A stretch of 64,000 nucleotides of DNA from Mesorhizobium_G sp050247155 (GTDB lineage Bacteria > Pseudomonadota > Alphaproteobacteria > Rhizobiales > Rhizobiaceae): contig JBFWUS010000004.1 of NCBI GenBank assembly GCA_050247155.1, positions 52,450-116,449 on the forward strand. The letters run 5' to 3'. The notes beneath the pieces are model-generated. The model was not told the origin of the DNA, did no database searches, and saw nothing but the letters and a program-made list of their open reading frames with translations. A program made the translations under genes and the position numbers. Of the stretch, positions 18,887 through 27,215 are shown piece by piece; positions within the stretch are counted from its first letter, which is position 1; every line of letters starts with the position of its first letter.

Positions 18887-19024
18887 GTTCGGCGAGCCGC
18901 GTTGCGCTCGACCGGCTCCGCGGTACAAGCCCTTGCCCTCAAGCCAGCGCTGGATCACCTCGGCAACCTCACGCTTGTTGCGGTCCATCATCAGCATGTG
19001 AGAATTGCCCTTGATGCCGATCTC
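18887..19024 (-). pseudogene. Alpha/beta-hydrolase C-terminal scrap
   Basis: A 46-codon run reads EIGIKGNSHMLMMDRNKREV followed by AEVIQRWLEGKGLY. This is the usual end of an alpha/beta hydrolase, where GNSHM carries the catalytic histidine. A stop codon lies two codons upstream in the same frame, so the rest of the gene is gone. It abuts the broken Fic gene and shows that this junction was made by recombination. Confidence 0.55.
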
Positions 19025-19536
19025 GGTCTATCACCTCGACGATACCGGCGGCGGCGCGCAGCTACCCGATCATGCCGGAGCGCTGCTTTATGTCTCAAGG
19101 CTCGCTGTTGAGTGCGTCCGTTGCCTTCGCGGAAGAGGTGGATGGCGTTCAACTCCGCCATATGCTCTACGGCGCGTTCTGCGAACTTCTCGGCCGACAC
19201 TTTCTTGAGAAAATTCTCGTTCTTGAGCGCAGAAAACCGTTTCACCAGTTCGTCGGCGACGAATTGCTGGCTGCAGAACATGTGGGTCTTGGCTATATCG
19301 ACCGTCCGCAGTTTCCCCGCCCAGTCGCACATGTCCCGAAAGATATGCGGGTGGAGGTCCTGATAGCCTTTCGGGGTCAGTGCGATCTTGGACGTGCCGC
19401 TATTGATCCTGGCGACGAGATCGCGATGCCGTTCCTGCGCCAGCATCCGCTCGACTTTCTCCAGAGCGCCGGCATCGCGGACGCCGAGTTCGTTTCTGAG
19501 GACGCTCGAGCCGGGATAGCAACACGGGTCGTTCAT
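18991..19536 (-). pseudogene. Fic-domain protein (VbhT/Fic-type toxin), broken after the active-site motif
   Basis: Residues 1-143 are a good Fic domain: an N-terminal KVERMLAQER helix, KGYQDLHPHIFRDMCDWAG, and the catalytic motif HLFREGNGRT at residues 133-142. Fic enzymes transfer AMP from ATP to target proteins. Right after GRTQ the sequence changes to an arginine-rich run unlike any Fic protein, an extra Gln displaces the motif's last arginine, and a hydrolase scrap overlaps the end. The helices that follow the motif are therefore missing and the protein is probably inactive. It lies 9 bp after the VbhA-like antitoxin gene on the same strand. Confidence 0.75.
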
Positions 19537-19545
19537 CGCGGAGCG

Positions 19546-19740
19546 TTATGGTTTGGGCGATGAACTGATCAAATAGGCTTTCAGCCGCGCAATGCGTTCA
19601 TCTGAAGAAAGCCCTTCAGCTTCCATCCGATGGATCAGCTCTTCCTCTTCGTCGGTGAAGACGATGCTCTCACACGCAAAGCTGGCGAGGGTTTCCTCGA
19701 TAGATTGAAGCCTGTCTGATGTGTCTGCGTCGGTTGTCAT
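19546..19740 (-). CDS. VbhA-like antitoxin of a Fic toxin
   Basis: 64 residues. The helix SIEETLASFACES followed by a short acidic segment and MEAEGLSSDERIARLKAYL fits the antitoxin VbhA fold. The inhibitory motif of that family is (S/T)xxxE(G/N); here it reads SFACES, with the glutamate kept and the last position changed to serine. In VbhA the glutamate pushes ATP out of its productive position in Fic. Its location directly upstream of the Fic gene supports the pairing. The Fic partner is broken, so this may now be an orphan. Confidence 0.65.
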   Translation of the reverse strand: MTTDADTSDRLQSIEETLASFACESIVFTDEEEELIHRMEAEGLSSDERIARLKAYLISSSPKP

Positions 19741-19770
19741 AGTCTTTCAGGCCCTTTCATTGCGAACAGC

Positions 19771-20285
19771 TTACCTTGCCGTCTTGCATCGTTCCATCAT
19801 TTGTTGACTTCGGAACCGCTTGCGGGCGGCACCAAAGCGGCGTCCGCGAGCGGTTCCGAAGGACGAGGGCAAAGCGGCATTGCTGGAAAAGGGCAAAGCA
19901 ACGCCATCAGCGGCGCCAGCATTTTGGTCCCGTCCGGGCTGGCCGCTGCGGCAGCTTGTCCTAAATTTCGATCCCGGCGCTGGCACCTTCTGCTTTTGCG
20001 CCTTGTAGGACGCCTCCAGCCTTTCCGACATGCCCCGCAATGCGCCTTCGGGAAGCGGCAAGCCATCTTCCACCAGCCCTTCGAGGAAGACGGCCAGAGT
20101 GCGGATGTCAGATAGGCACGGCTCGTCAGGTCGCGGCCGGAGGCGGCGATGATACCGGCCAGCTAGTTGATCCGCTCGCGCTTCAATTCGTGGGCTTAGT
20201 AGTTGATCTTGTCGTAGTGGGCCTGAACCCACTCGACGCCTTCGGCCAGCAGTCGATAGTCCGCGTCACTCAAGATCAGCTTCAT
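19771..20285 (-). pseudogene. Decayed conserved gene with two in-frame stops and a frameshift
   Basis: From the ATG at 20285 the frame reads MKLILSDADYRLLAEGVEWV, continues QAHYDKINY and then meets TAA; it reads on as AHELKRERIN, meets TAG, continues LAGIIAASGRDLTSRAYL and then shifts frame to SDIRTLAVFLEGLVEDGLPL and SERLEASYKAQKQKV. The continuous sense across two stops and one shift shows a formerly intact gene of over 100 codons. I do not recognise the family with certainty; the position beside Fic/VbhA suggests plasmid or ICE backbone DNA. Confidence 0.6.
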
Positions 20286-20304
20286 ACTGCCCCATCCTTT
20301 GCTG

Positions 20305-20472
20305 TTATTCCCATCCTGGGCCGCCGCGCTGCGGCCCTGACGGCTTCTGACGCATCTGCGCCAGTCTTTCCCGCATATGCGCGCGGCGCTCTTCGGCGTC
20401 GCTGCGCTGTTGATGGTCGGGCTTTTCGGTCGTGATGTCGTGAGCCGTCTCGCGGGCCTGCAGTGGGAGCCA
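20305..20472 (-). pseudogene. C-terminal tail of an unidentified, possibly mobilisation, protein
   Basis: A 55-codon run ends DAEERRAHMRERLAQMRQKP then SGPQRGGPGWE and stop, 20 bp before the decayed gene above. A TAG just upstream cuts off the rest. The Arg/Gln-rich tail resembles ends of relaxase-type proteins, but this is a weak impression from composition. Confidence 0.35.
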
Positions 20473-20540
20473 CTACACCAAACATTTATGAGAGCAAACT
20501 GGAGAAGATAAGTGACGGCAGTGCGAGCTTCCCGCACTCA

Positions 20541-20927
20541 AAGTAGCCGATGAGGGATACATAACGCAGGATTGGGAAGGGTATAACGTGATCAACAATT
20601 TAATATTTCACAATATTCTTTGTCATATCTGGACTGAGAGAGCTAAATTAAGAAATACCTTTGAATGGCACGTTGCGGCAAACTAGGGGGACCGGCCGCA
20701 ATAAGTCGGAAGAGGCCCTCGAGATCAGAACGGCTAGCGGCAGCTCTTGATCCTCGACAATCAGCGGACCGCCTGCACCCAGCCCCGAAGCAGACCAGAC
20801 CGCACAACCTCGTGGCTTTGTTAGGGGATGCATGGATCCCGGTCCATGATTCCTGATATTGCATTAATACGCAGTGCAGCTAATATATTATCCGGGTCAC
20901 TCGGCTAAGCTGGGTGTTGGGGAAACG
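20541..20927. other. AT-rich intergenic region before the protease operon
   Basis: About 20550-20680 is clearly richer in A/T than anything around it (for example AATTTAATATTTCACAATATTC), while the rest returns to normal composition. No gene is supported. The promoter of the protease operon may be at 20860-20900, where TTGCATTAATACG and TAATATATTATCC occur, but spacing is not convincing. Confidence 0.35.
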
Positions 20928-22580
20928 ATGATCCGGGGATTGCGGACTGCGACCTTAGCCGTTGCGCTTATCAGCGCGACGAGCGTGGGTGCGCAACAAA
21001 CCGGGTTCGCCAAGTACAGCGGCGATCTCCTTGGCGACACGATCCCTGATCCGAAACTTGCGGAAGGGCGTCCTAAAGTCTCTCTATCCCGCGCCTATTT
21101 GCCTTCTGCAGTAGACATCTCGGCATTGATGCCGCCGCCGGTACAGCAAGAGCGTGGCTCATGCGTATCGCATGCCTTAGGCTATGCGGCACGCGGATAT
21201 TATGCCGCGCTGCAAAAAGGGACTAAGCCCGGCGACCCCACCAACACGCCGAGCCCTGCCTTTCTACACACCCAGATTGCCGGATGGAAGCCGCACGAAC
21301 CGCGCCATCCGACACCGGAGCTCTGCGAAACCCAAGGCAGCAATGCTCTGGTCGCCGCTCTTTACCTTTCTCAGAATGGAGCGCTAACCAACAGCGATGT
21401 CCCAATCAGTCGGATTTGTCAGCCTGACGTGTCAGGTATGACAATTGCGAAGAACGAGTTTTCAATCAATGACTTCAGTGTCATCTACCTTCCGGACCAA
21501 GAGGCCGTGTCGGACGGCGATCTAGATAAAATCAAGCAGTCTATCGCCGCGGGAAATCCGGTGGTGATCGGCATAGCGATGTTCAAACAGTCACCCGATC
21601 CGAAATCCCAGGTCGCCACGCTCGAGGTTCTCAAGGCAAACGAAATTTACGAGGGCTCGCTCGGCGCCAACTACGGCAGATTTGACACTGGGCACGCAAT
21701 AGCAATCGTAGGATATGATGACGGCCGCCAAGCGTTCCATATTCAAAATTCGTGGGGCACCGATTGGGCGGAGGGTGGCTTCGGCTGGCTGAGTTATGGG
21801 TCGATAAAAGCAGACCTAACCTCAGCGCTTGTGCTGCAGACGGGTTTCACGCCGCCACGGCCACCGCCGATCCGGCCTGGCAGGTCGCAACCCAATATTG
21901 CGAAGGACGGACAATGCGCCGCCGTCTATCAGGTCACCTCGGGCATCTATGAAGGTTTTGTGGAGACCGAGAAAGACCTGGTGGACCTCAAACAGCAGTA
22001 CGGCGCCGCCTCGGTGGAGCGCGTCGCCATCAGGCCATGGCCCTTGTGTGAAACGCTGCTGACGCTCGACACCCCAATGGGTGCCTCATCTCGCCCGACG
22101 ATTGCGCTCGACGGCGGCAAGGACAGCCTGAAGTTTGGCGAGCTGATCAGTTTCAGCGTCACGACGCCGAGTTTCCCGTCGTTTCTTTACGTGGTCTATC
22201 TCCAAGCCGACGGCACTGTCGTCAACTTGGTGCCGCGTCGTGGCCCGATCCGTCAGCAGCTCGCGGCTGGGACGTCGATCAAGTTTGGAGACGGCCTAGA
22301 GGGCCGGCAGAAATTCAAGGCAAGCGCTCCCGCTGGTCCTGAAGCCATCATTGCCATCGCTTCACGCAGCCCACTGGAGCAGTTGGAAGCGCTCGAGATC
22401 GGCAAGAGCGGGCAGTTTCGCCTGTCTGCCGGCGACCGCAAAGGCGAGGGAGAAAAGAACGTCCAAGACAGGCTCTATCTGAGCCTTCTCAGGGCCGCTC
22501 TCAACGAGATGCCGGATAAAGCACAAGCCGCGCGCGAAGTAACTGCGGAAGTGGTCCATCTCACGATATCGGCAAAATGA
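20928..22580 (+). CDS. Exported papain-like cysteine protease (C1A) with C-terminal DUF4384-like domain
   Basis: 550 residues from the ATG at 20928, which has GGGGA upstream and starts a normal signal peptide (LRTATLAVALISATSVGAQQ). The papain-type triad is visible: C79 in QQERGSCVSHALGYAARGYY, H256 in TGHAIAIVGYDD and N274 in FHIQNSWGTDWAEGGFGWLS. Residues from about 395 to 480 (LKFGELISFSVTTPSFPSFL, then YVVYLQADGTVVNLVPR) look like the DUF4384 domain found in bacterial stress and protease proteins. It overlaps the OmpA-like gene by 4 bp. The substrate is unknown; location should be periplasmic. Confidence 0.85.
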   Translation: MIRGLRTATLAVALISATSVGAQQTGFAKYSGDLLGDTIPDPKLAEGRPKVSLSRAYLPSAVDISALMPPPVQQERGSCVSHALGYAARGYYAALQKGTKPGDPTNTPSPAFLHTQIAGWKPHEPRHPTPELCETQGSNALVAALYLSQNGALTNSDVPISRICQPDVSGMTIAKNEFSINDFSVIYLPDQEAVSDGDLDKIKQSIAAGNPVVIGIAMFKQSPDPKSQVATLEVLKANEIYEGSLGANYGRFDTGHAIAIVGYDDGRQAFHIQNSWGTDWAEGGFGWLSYGSIKADLTSALVLQTGFTPPRPPPIRPGRSQPNIAKDGQCAAVYQVTSGIYEGFVETEKDLVDLKQQYGAASVERVAIRPWPLCETLLTLDTPMGASSRPTIALDGGKDSLKFGELISFSVTTPSFPSFLYVVYLQADGTVVNLVPRRGPIRQQLAAGTSIKFGDGLEGRQKFKASAPAGPEAIIAIASRSPLEQLEALEIGKSGQFRLSAGDRKGEGEKNVQDRLYLSLLRAALNEMPDKAQAAREVTAEVVHLTISAK

Positions 22581-23176
22581 AGGGGCAAAGCGTCATGCTC
22601 TGCATGAAATTCGCGTTTGACCGTTTGCGAACCGCGCGTTCTCTCCTGGCTCTCGGCATTGCGCTATGTGTTTTCGCCGGCTTTGGGCAGAGTTTCGCGC
22701 AAACGGCGACGAGCATTGTCGAGCAACTGTTGCCGGAGAAAACCGGGCCGGTGACACGGTCGATGGCGAAGTCTCTTACGCGCGGCATCGACATCGAGGG
22801 CGAGCTGCCGCCAGAACTCGATCTGCCGTCGGTCAGCCTTGTCGTGAATTTCGAGTTCGATTCGGCACGGCTGACAAATGACGGCATGTTGACGCTGAAA
22901 ACGCTTGGCCAAGCGCTTTCCGACAAGCGGCTTGCCGGCATGCAGTTTCAGATCGCCGGCCATACCGACGACGTCGGGACGCCGCAATACAATCAAGAGC
23001 TTTCCGAGCGACGCGCGAAGGCAGTCGTCACTCATCTGACTTCCTTTTATGGAATTGCCGCGGATCGGCTTAAAGCCGTCGGCTATGGCAAAACGCGGCT
23101 GGTCGTTCCCAACGACCCGAAGAATGCCGCCAATCGCCGCGTCGAAATCATCAATCTCGCACCGCTCTCTTCATAG
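22577..23176 (+). CDS. OmpA-family peptidoglycan-binding protein
   Basis: 199 residues with a signal peptide (LLALGIALCVFAGFGQSFAQ) and a C-terminal OmpA domain: VNFEFDSARLTNDG, AGHTDDVGTPQYNQELSERR and a NRRVEI end. These residues bind diaminopimelate in the cell wall, so the protein should sit in the periplasm on peptidoglycan. No beta-barrel precedes it. It is coupled by ATGA overlap to the protease gene and lies 18 bp before the caspase-like gene. Confidence 0.88.
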   Translation: MKGQSVMLCMKFAFDRLRTARSLLALGIALCVFAGFGQSFAQTATSIVEQLLPEKTGPVTRSMAKSLTRGIDIEGELPPELDLPSVSLVVNFEFDSARLTNDGMLTLKTLGQALSDKRLAGMQFQIAGHTDDVGTPQYNQELSERRAKAVVTHLTSFYGIAADRLKAVGYGKTRLVVPNDPKNAANRRVEIINLAPLSS

Positions 23177-23194
23177 TTTATCCGGAGGCTACAG

Positions 23195-24739
23195 ATGCTC
23201 ACGAAGCTCATTGCCACCTTTCTAGCCGTCCTCGGCTTGGTCTCTGCTTTGCCGTCCGCGCACGCATCAACTGGCGACAAACGCGTGGCGCTGGTCATCG
23301 GCAACAGTGCGTACCAAAATGCCGTCAAACTCCCCAATCCGGAGCGCGACGCGCGCGCAATCGCCGACAAACTCCGAACGCTCGGCTTCGTCGTGGTCGA
23401 AGGTTACGATCTGACTCACGATGCGTTCGAAGACACGATCAAGGACTTTTCCTTGGCAGTGCGCGGTGCCGACATCGGTATGTTTTTCTATGCCGGTCAT
23501 GGCATGCAAGTGAACGGACGCAATTATCTGGTGCCCATCGATGCCGCTTTCCAAGACATCAGTGCGCTCGACTTCGAAGCGATCTCGATGGATCTCGTGT
23601 CCAAGCAGATGCAGCTCGACGTCGGCGTCAGATTGGTGATACTCGACGCCTGTCGCGACAACCCGTTGTCCAAAACACTGTCGCGTTCTCTGTCGGGCAG
23701 CACGCGCTCAACCGCGGTCCACGAGGGTCTTGCGGAGGTAAAGCTTGGCGATGCCGGGGAAGGCACCGCGATCATCTTCGCCACAAGTCCGGACGAGGTT
23801 GCACTAGATGGCGACGGTGAACATTCACCATTCACGACCGCCCTTCTGAACAATATCGAGGCACCGGACACTGACCTTCAGGTGGTGATGTCAAGGATCA
23901 CGGGTGAAGTTTATGCGGCGACGAAGCAGCAGCAGCGCCCATGGATCAACGCCTCGCTGACCGGCGAAGTCAAACTCAATCCCAAGAGGGCGTCCACGGT
24001 GGCCGACGCACCTGTAACGAATACGCCGACTGCGCCTGCATCGAGTTCCGCAAAGGAGTCGCTTGAGCGCGAAACGATCCTGTACAATCTCGCGCGGGAT
24101 TCCGGGCTGCTTGAAGACTATCAGGCCTATATCGAAGTGTTCCCAAACGGCCTCTACGCAGTTAATGCACGAAAGCAGCTCGAGCGATTGGAAAAGGCCG
24201 CACAGGAAAAGGATGTCGCTGCGGTAGACCCAGCCGGGCCGGCCGTTCAGCCCCCTGGCGCAGCCGTGCGCTCGGTCGAACCCAATGCGCTTGTCTTGCC
24301 GGTTACCGACGTCGTGAAGGCGATGCCTGCAGACAAAACGACGGAAGATGGGCTGGATCTGGACCGCGCGAAGCGCGGGGAAGTGCAGTTACGGCTCAAG
24401 CTCGCAGGGTTTGATACGGGGACCAGAGACGGCTCGTTCGGTCGTAGGTCCCGCGAAGCGATCCGAGGCTGGCAAAGCTCTCGCGGCCTCAAGGCAACCG
24501 GATTTCTCAACCAGCCCCAGCTTGAACTGTTGAGCTTGCAAACCGAAACGCAGCTGGCGGCCTACGTGCCTGAGACACCTGCGGTTGTTGATGGAGTGAA
24601 ACCCACGAAAAAGAAAGTGCGCAGCGCGACACAGCGGCGCTCCGGTGGGGATCGTCCGAGAGTGGTGAGGCGACGCGGCGGCTCGGAGGACGTCGGCCGA
24701 TTTATCGGCGGGGTTGTGCGTGGAGCACTTCGATTTTAA
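23195..24739 (+). CDS. Exported caspase-family (C14) protease with peptidoglycan-binding domain
   Basis: 514 residues with a signal peptide (cleavage near AHAS) and a good GGAGG ribosome site. The caspase fold is at 28-270: RVALVIGNSAYQN, catalytic H102 in FFYAGHGMQV and C153 in LVILDACRDNP. After a Pro/Ala-rich linker, residues about 385-450 form a PG_binding_1-like domain (EVQLRLKLAGFDTGTRDGSF, AIRGWQSSRGL). The Arg-rich tail ends at residue 514. Bacterial caspase homologues serve in signalling and in cell-death or stress responses; here the signal peptide and wall-binding domain place it in the periplasm, unlike the cytoplasmic defence types. Confidence 0.88.
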   Translation: MLTKLIATFLAVLGLVSALPSAHASTGDKRVALVIGNSAYQNAVKLPNPERDARAIADKLRTLGFVVVEGYDLTHDAFEDTIKDFSLAVRGADIGMFFYAGHGMQVNGRNYLVPIDAAFQDISALDFEAISMDLVSKQMQLDVGVRLVILDACRDNPLSKTLSRSLSGSTRSTAVHEGLAEVKLGDAGEGTAIIFATSPDEVALDGDGEHSPFTTALLNNIEAPDTDLQVVMSRITGEVYAATKQQQRPWINASLTGEVKLNPKRASTVADAPVTNTPTAPASSSAKESLERETILYNLARDSGLLEDYQAYIEVFPNGLYAVNARKQLERLEKAAQEKDVAAVDPAGPAVQPPGAAVRSVEPNALVLPVTDVVKAMPADKTTEDGLDLDRAKRGEVQLRLKLAGFDTGTRDGSFGRRSREAIRGWQSSRGLKATGFLNQPQLELLSLQTETQLAAYVPETPAVVDGVKPTKKKVRSATQRRSGGDRPRVVRRRGGSEDVGRFIGGVVRGALRF

Positions 24740-25179
24740 TACTTCGAGTAGACTTGCGGCTAGAAGGCCGGCGATCTACCACGGAGGTCGCCGATGTCTG
24801 TAAGACCGCAATGTCGGTACCGAACGGCAGCTATGTGTGCGACCGCCGCACGGAGCGGGCAGTCCGCAGTCGGCCCCAAACTGACGCAACACTGCTGGCG
24901 ACTTGGCGCTTAAACGGGCGGCCTCGAATTCTGACATTCTGTCGCGGGCAATCGCTCCAAAAAGTTACAGTTGAATGATACAAGTGGACGAGGCAATTTG
25001 ATCCTGAGCTTGCCAACCGTCTGATTTTCATGGAGAAATTTTTTCGTGACGCCTGCAATCCAGGATCTTGGCGCCCCAGCCATTTTCTTTTGTGTCTTTC
25101 GAGGATAGCAGCTTGGCTACGACTTTCATCGTAGCGGATCGCAGACCGTCCTGACGATCTCCGCAGACAGGAATTTTCC
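24740..25179. other. Intergenic region, right side of the accessory block
   Basis: 440 bp without a gene I can support. A 74-codon frame at 24754-24978 has no recognisable features. GGCGA and TCGCC repeats near 24771-24792 could form a weak stem. The lpsL promoter should lie near 25100-25160. I see no attachment site. Confidence 0.35.
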
Positions 25180-26187
25180 ATGCGTTTGCTCGTCACCGGC
25201 GTTGCCGGCTTTATCGGTTTCCACGTCACCAAACGGCTGTTGGACCGTGGCGACGAAGTCGTCGGGATCGATAACCTCAACTCCTACTATGATCCGGCGC
25301 TGAAGCGCGGCAGGCTGGCGCAACTCGAGGGGTGCAACGGGTTCTCGTTCATCCAGATGGATGTTGCGGATCGCCCGGAAATGGCGCGGCTGTTCGCCGC
25401 CCAAAAACCCGATCGCGTCGTGCATCTCGCCGCGCAGGCCGGCGTTCGATATTCGCTCGATCATCCGCACGACTATGTCGATTCCAACATCGTCGGTTTC
25501 GTTAATGTGCTCGAAGGCTGCCGGCATGCCGGCGTGCAACATCTTGTCTACGCCTCGTCGAGTTCAGTCTATGGCGCAAACGAGCGCGTCCCCTTCTCGG
25601 TGGCGGACAATGTCGATCACCCCATAAGCCTCTACGCGGCCTCCAAGAAGGCCAATGAGCTGATGGCGCATTCCTATTCTCATTTGTTCGCGATTCCGAC
25701 TACCGGCCTGCGCTTCTTCACCGTCTATGGGCCGTGGGGGCGACCTGACATGGCCTATTTTAAGTTCACCCGCGACATTCTGGCCGGACAACCGATCGAG
25801 ATATTCAACAACGGGCGGCATATGCGCGACTTCACCTATATTGACGACATAGTGGAAGGCGTGGTGCGCACGCTTGACCATATCGCCACGCCGTCGGAGA
25901 GCTGGGACGCCAAGGTGCCGAACCCCGCGAGTTCCGCCGCGCCCTACCGGATCTACAATATCGGCAACAACCAGCCGGTGAGCCTGCTTGATTTTGTGGC
26001 GGCCATCGAAAAGGCGGTCGGAAAGCCTGCTGAAAAAATAATGCGGCCGCTGCAAAGCGGCGACATGGAGACGACCTACGCTGATATCGCATCGCTGCAA
26101 CAGGCGACCGGCTTTCGGCCCGTCACATCGATCGCCGAGGGCATGGCCCGCTTCGTTGAATGGTTCCGAACGTTCTATGATGTCTAA
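25180..26187 (+). CDS. lpsL: UDP-glucuronate 4-epimerase (NAD-dependent epimerase)
   Basis: 335 residues of the extended short-chain dehydrogenase family. The NAD site is TGVAGFIGFH at residues 6-15, the catalytic YxxxK is YAASK, with the serine in YASSSSVYG. The segment LNSYYDPALKRGRL is characteristic of the UDP-glucuronate epimerases (LpsL, CapI). It converts UDP-glucuronate to UDP-galacturonate for lipopolysaccharide core or exopolysaccharide. AGGAA precedes the ATG. No other sugar genes are adjacent. Confidence 0.88.
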   Translation: MRLLVTGVAGFIGFHVTKRLLDRGDEVVGIDNLNSYYDPALKRGRLAQLEGCNGFSFIQMDVADRPEMARLFAAQKPDRVVHLAAQAGVRYSLDHPHDYVDSNIVGFVNVLEGCRHAGVQHLVYASSSSVYGANERVPFSVADNVDHPISLYAASKKANELMAHSYSHLFAIPTTGLRFFTVYGPWGRPDMAYFKFTRDILAGQPIEIFNNGRHMRDFTYIDDIVEGVVRTLDHIATPSESWDAKVPNPASSAAPYRIYNIGNNQPVSLLDFVAAIEKAVGKPAEKIMRPLQSGDMETTYADIASLQQATGFRPVTSIAEGMARFVEWFRTFYDV

Positions 26188-26410
26188 TTTAGATCGCCAA
26201 GCACACCAGGTTTTTCTTGCGAGATACAAACTTCAATCTATGATTATTTTTGGCCGAATCTAAAATGCAGATTCCGACGGACGGAAGCGCTTAACGCTTT
26301 GGCGCCAAGAATGGAACACCGTTTGCGCTATACACGCAACTTCGCTGAAACTAGCTTTACAGTTGTAAACATATGCGGATAATTGCTGCCTAATACACGG
26401 AAAAATTGCA

Positions 26411-27136
26411 TTGGGCATCGAAGCGGACACGTTCGGCTTTATCGAACGCTGTGGAGTACATGGCAATTCGAAGGAATTGCTTGACGATCTCCTGCGCACC
26501 GTAAAGTCGTTCGGTTTTGAACATCTGATCCTGTCGGGCGTTCCGTTGGGCGGCCAGAAGCTCGCACCGATGGTCGAGCTGAACGGGTGGCCCGCGGGCT
26601 GGTTCGAACGATATGTCGAGCAGGAACACGCGGCGGTTGACGGCGTTTGCATATGGTCCGCCAAGTCTCGCCATCCGTTCTTCTGGTCCGACGTTCCGGA
26701 CAAATGGTCGGGCACGAAGGGGTCGCAGCGCGTCGCAAACGAGGCGACCGAGTTCGGTATCCGAAGCGGCTTCGCGGTGCCGATGCTTTCACTCGACCAC
26801 TGGCAGTCCGTTCTGTCGTTCGCATCCCCCTTGAACCATTGCGACATTTCAAAGCGTCAGCAGGCGCAACTGATCACCATGGCCATATTCGCCGGCATGT
26901 CGATCCAGGCCATGGGCGCCAACGCCGCGACCGACGATGGGCCGTTAAGCGACCGGCAAAAGGAAGTGTTGTTATGGACGGCCGGCGGCAAGACGGCTTG
27001 GGAAATCTCGATTATCCTTAAAATCTCCGAAGAGACTGTCTGGTTTCACCAGAAAGCTGCACGTACGGCGCTTGGAGTTGCAACGACAACCCAAGCAATC
27101 GTCGAAGCAATACGCCGTCGGCTGATCCATCCGTAG
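26411..27136 (+). CDS. LuxR-family quorum-sensing transcriptional regulator
   Basis: 241 residues. The N-terminal autoinducer-binding domain (about 20-165) keeps the usual aromatic/acidic pattern GWFERYVEQEHAAVDGV and HPFFWSD. The C-terminal LuxR helix-turn-helix is LSDRQKEVLLWTAGGKTAWE, IILKISEETVWFHQ. The start is uncertain: TTG at 26411 is the best candidate in this frame and no ATG fits. The gene lies just upstream of a luxI-type synthase and is separated from it by a 26-bp palindrome, so it very likely controls that gene in response to its acyl-homoserine lactone. Confidence 0.9.
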   Translation: MGIEADTFGFIERCGVHGNSKELLDDLLRTVKSFGFEHLILSGVPLGGQKLAPMVELNGWPAGWFERYVEQEHAAVDGVCIWSAKSRHPFFWSDVPDKWSGTKGSQRVANEATEFGIRSGFAVPMLSLDHWQSVLSFASPLNHCDISKRQQAQLITMAIFAGMSIQAMGANAATDDGPLSDRQKEVLLWTAGGKTAWEISIILKISEETVWFHQKAARTALGVATTTQAIVEAIRRRLIHP

Positions 27137-27138
27137 CT

Positions 27139-27164
27139 GTCACCTCCGGTATACCGGAGGTGAC
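27139..27164. promoter_or_regulatory. Perfect 26-bp palindrome between luxR and luxI (candidate lux box)
   Basis: Two half-sites GTCACCTCCGGTA and TACCGGAGGTGAC form an uninterrupted dyad that begins 2 bp after the luxR stop and ends 51 bp before the luxI start codon. Size, symmetry and place fit a LuxR-type operator. It could also fold as a hairpin and act as a terminator of luxR, but it lacks a following T-run (CCCTATTTTATCC). Confidence 0.6.
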
Positions 27165-27215
27165 CCCTATTTTATCCATGTCTAATGTTTCTCCCGGACT
27201 TCGGGAGATCGCGGC

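Noticed and set aside
18642..19001. 119-codon plus-strand frame near the Fic remnant
   Set aside because: It is antisense to the alpha/beta-hydrolase scrap, whose GNSHM and following helix are convincing on the minus strand.
24754..24978. 74-codon plus-strand frame after the caspase-like gene
   Set aside because: No conserved features, no good ribosome site; left as intergenic.
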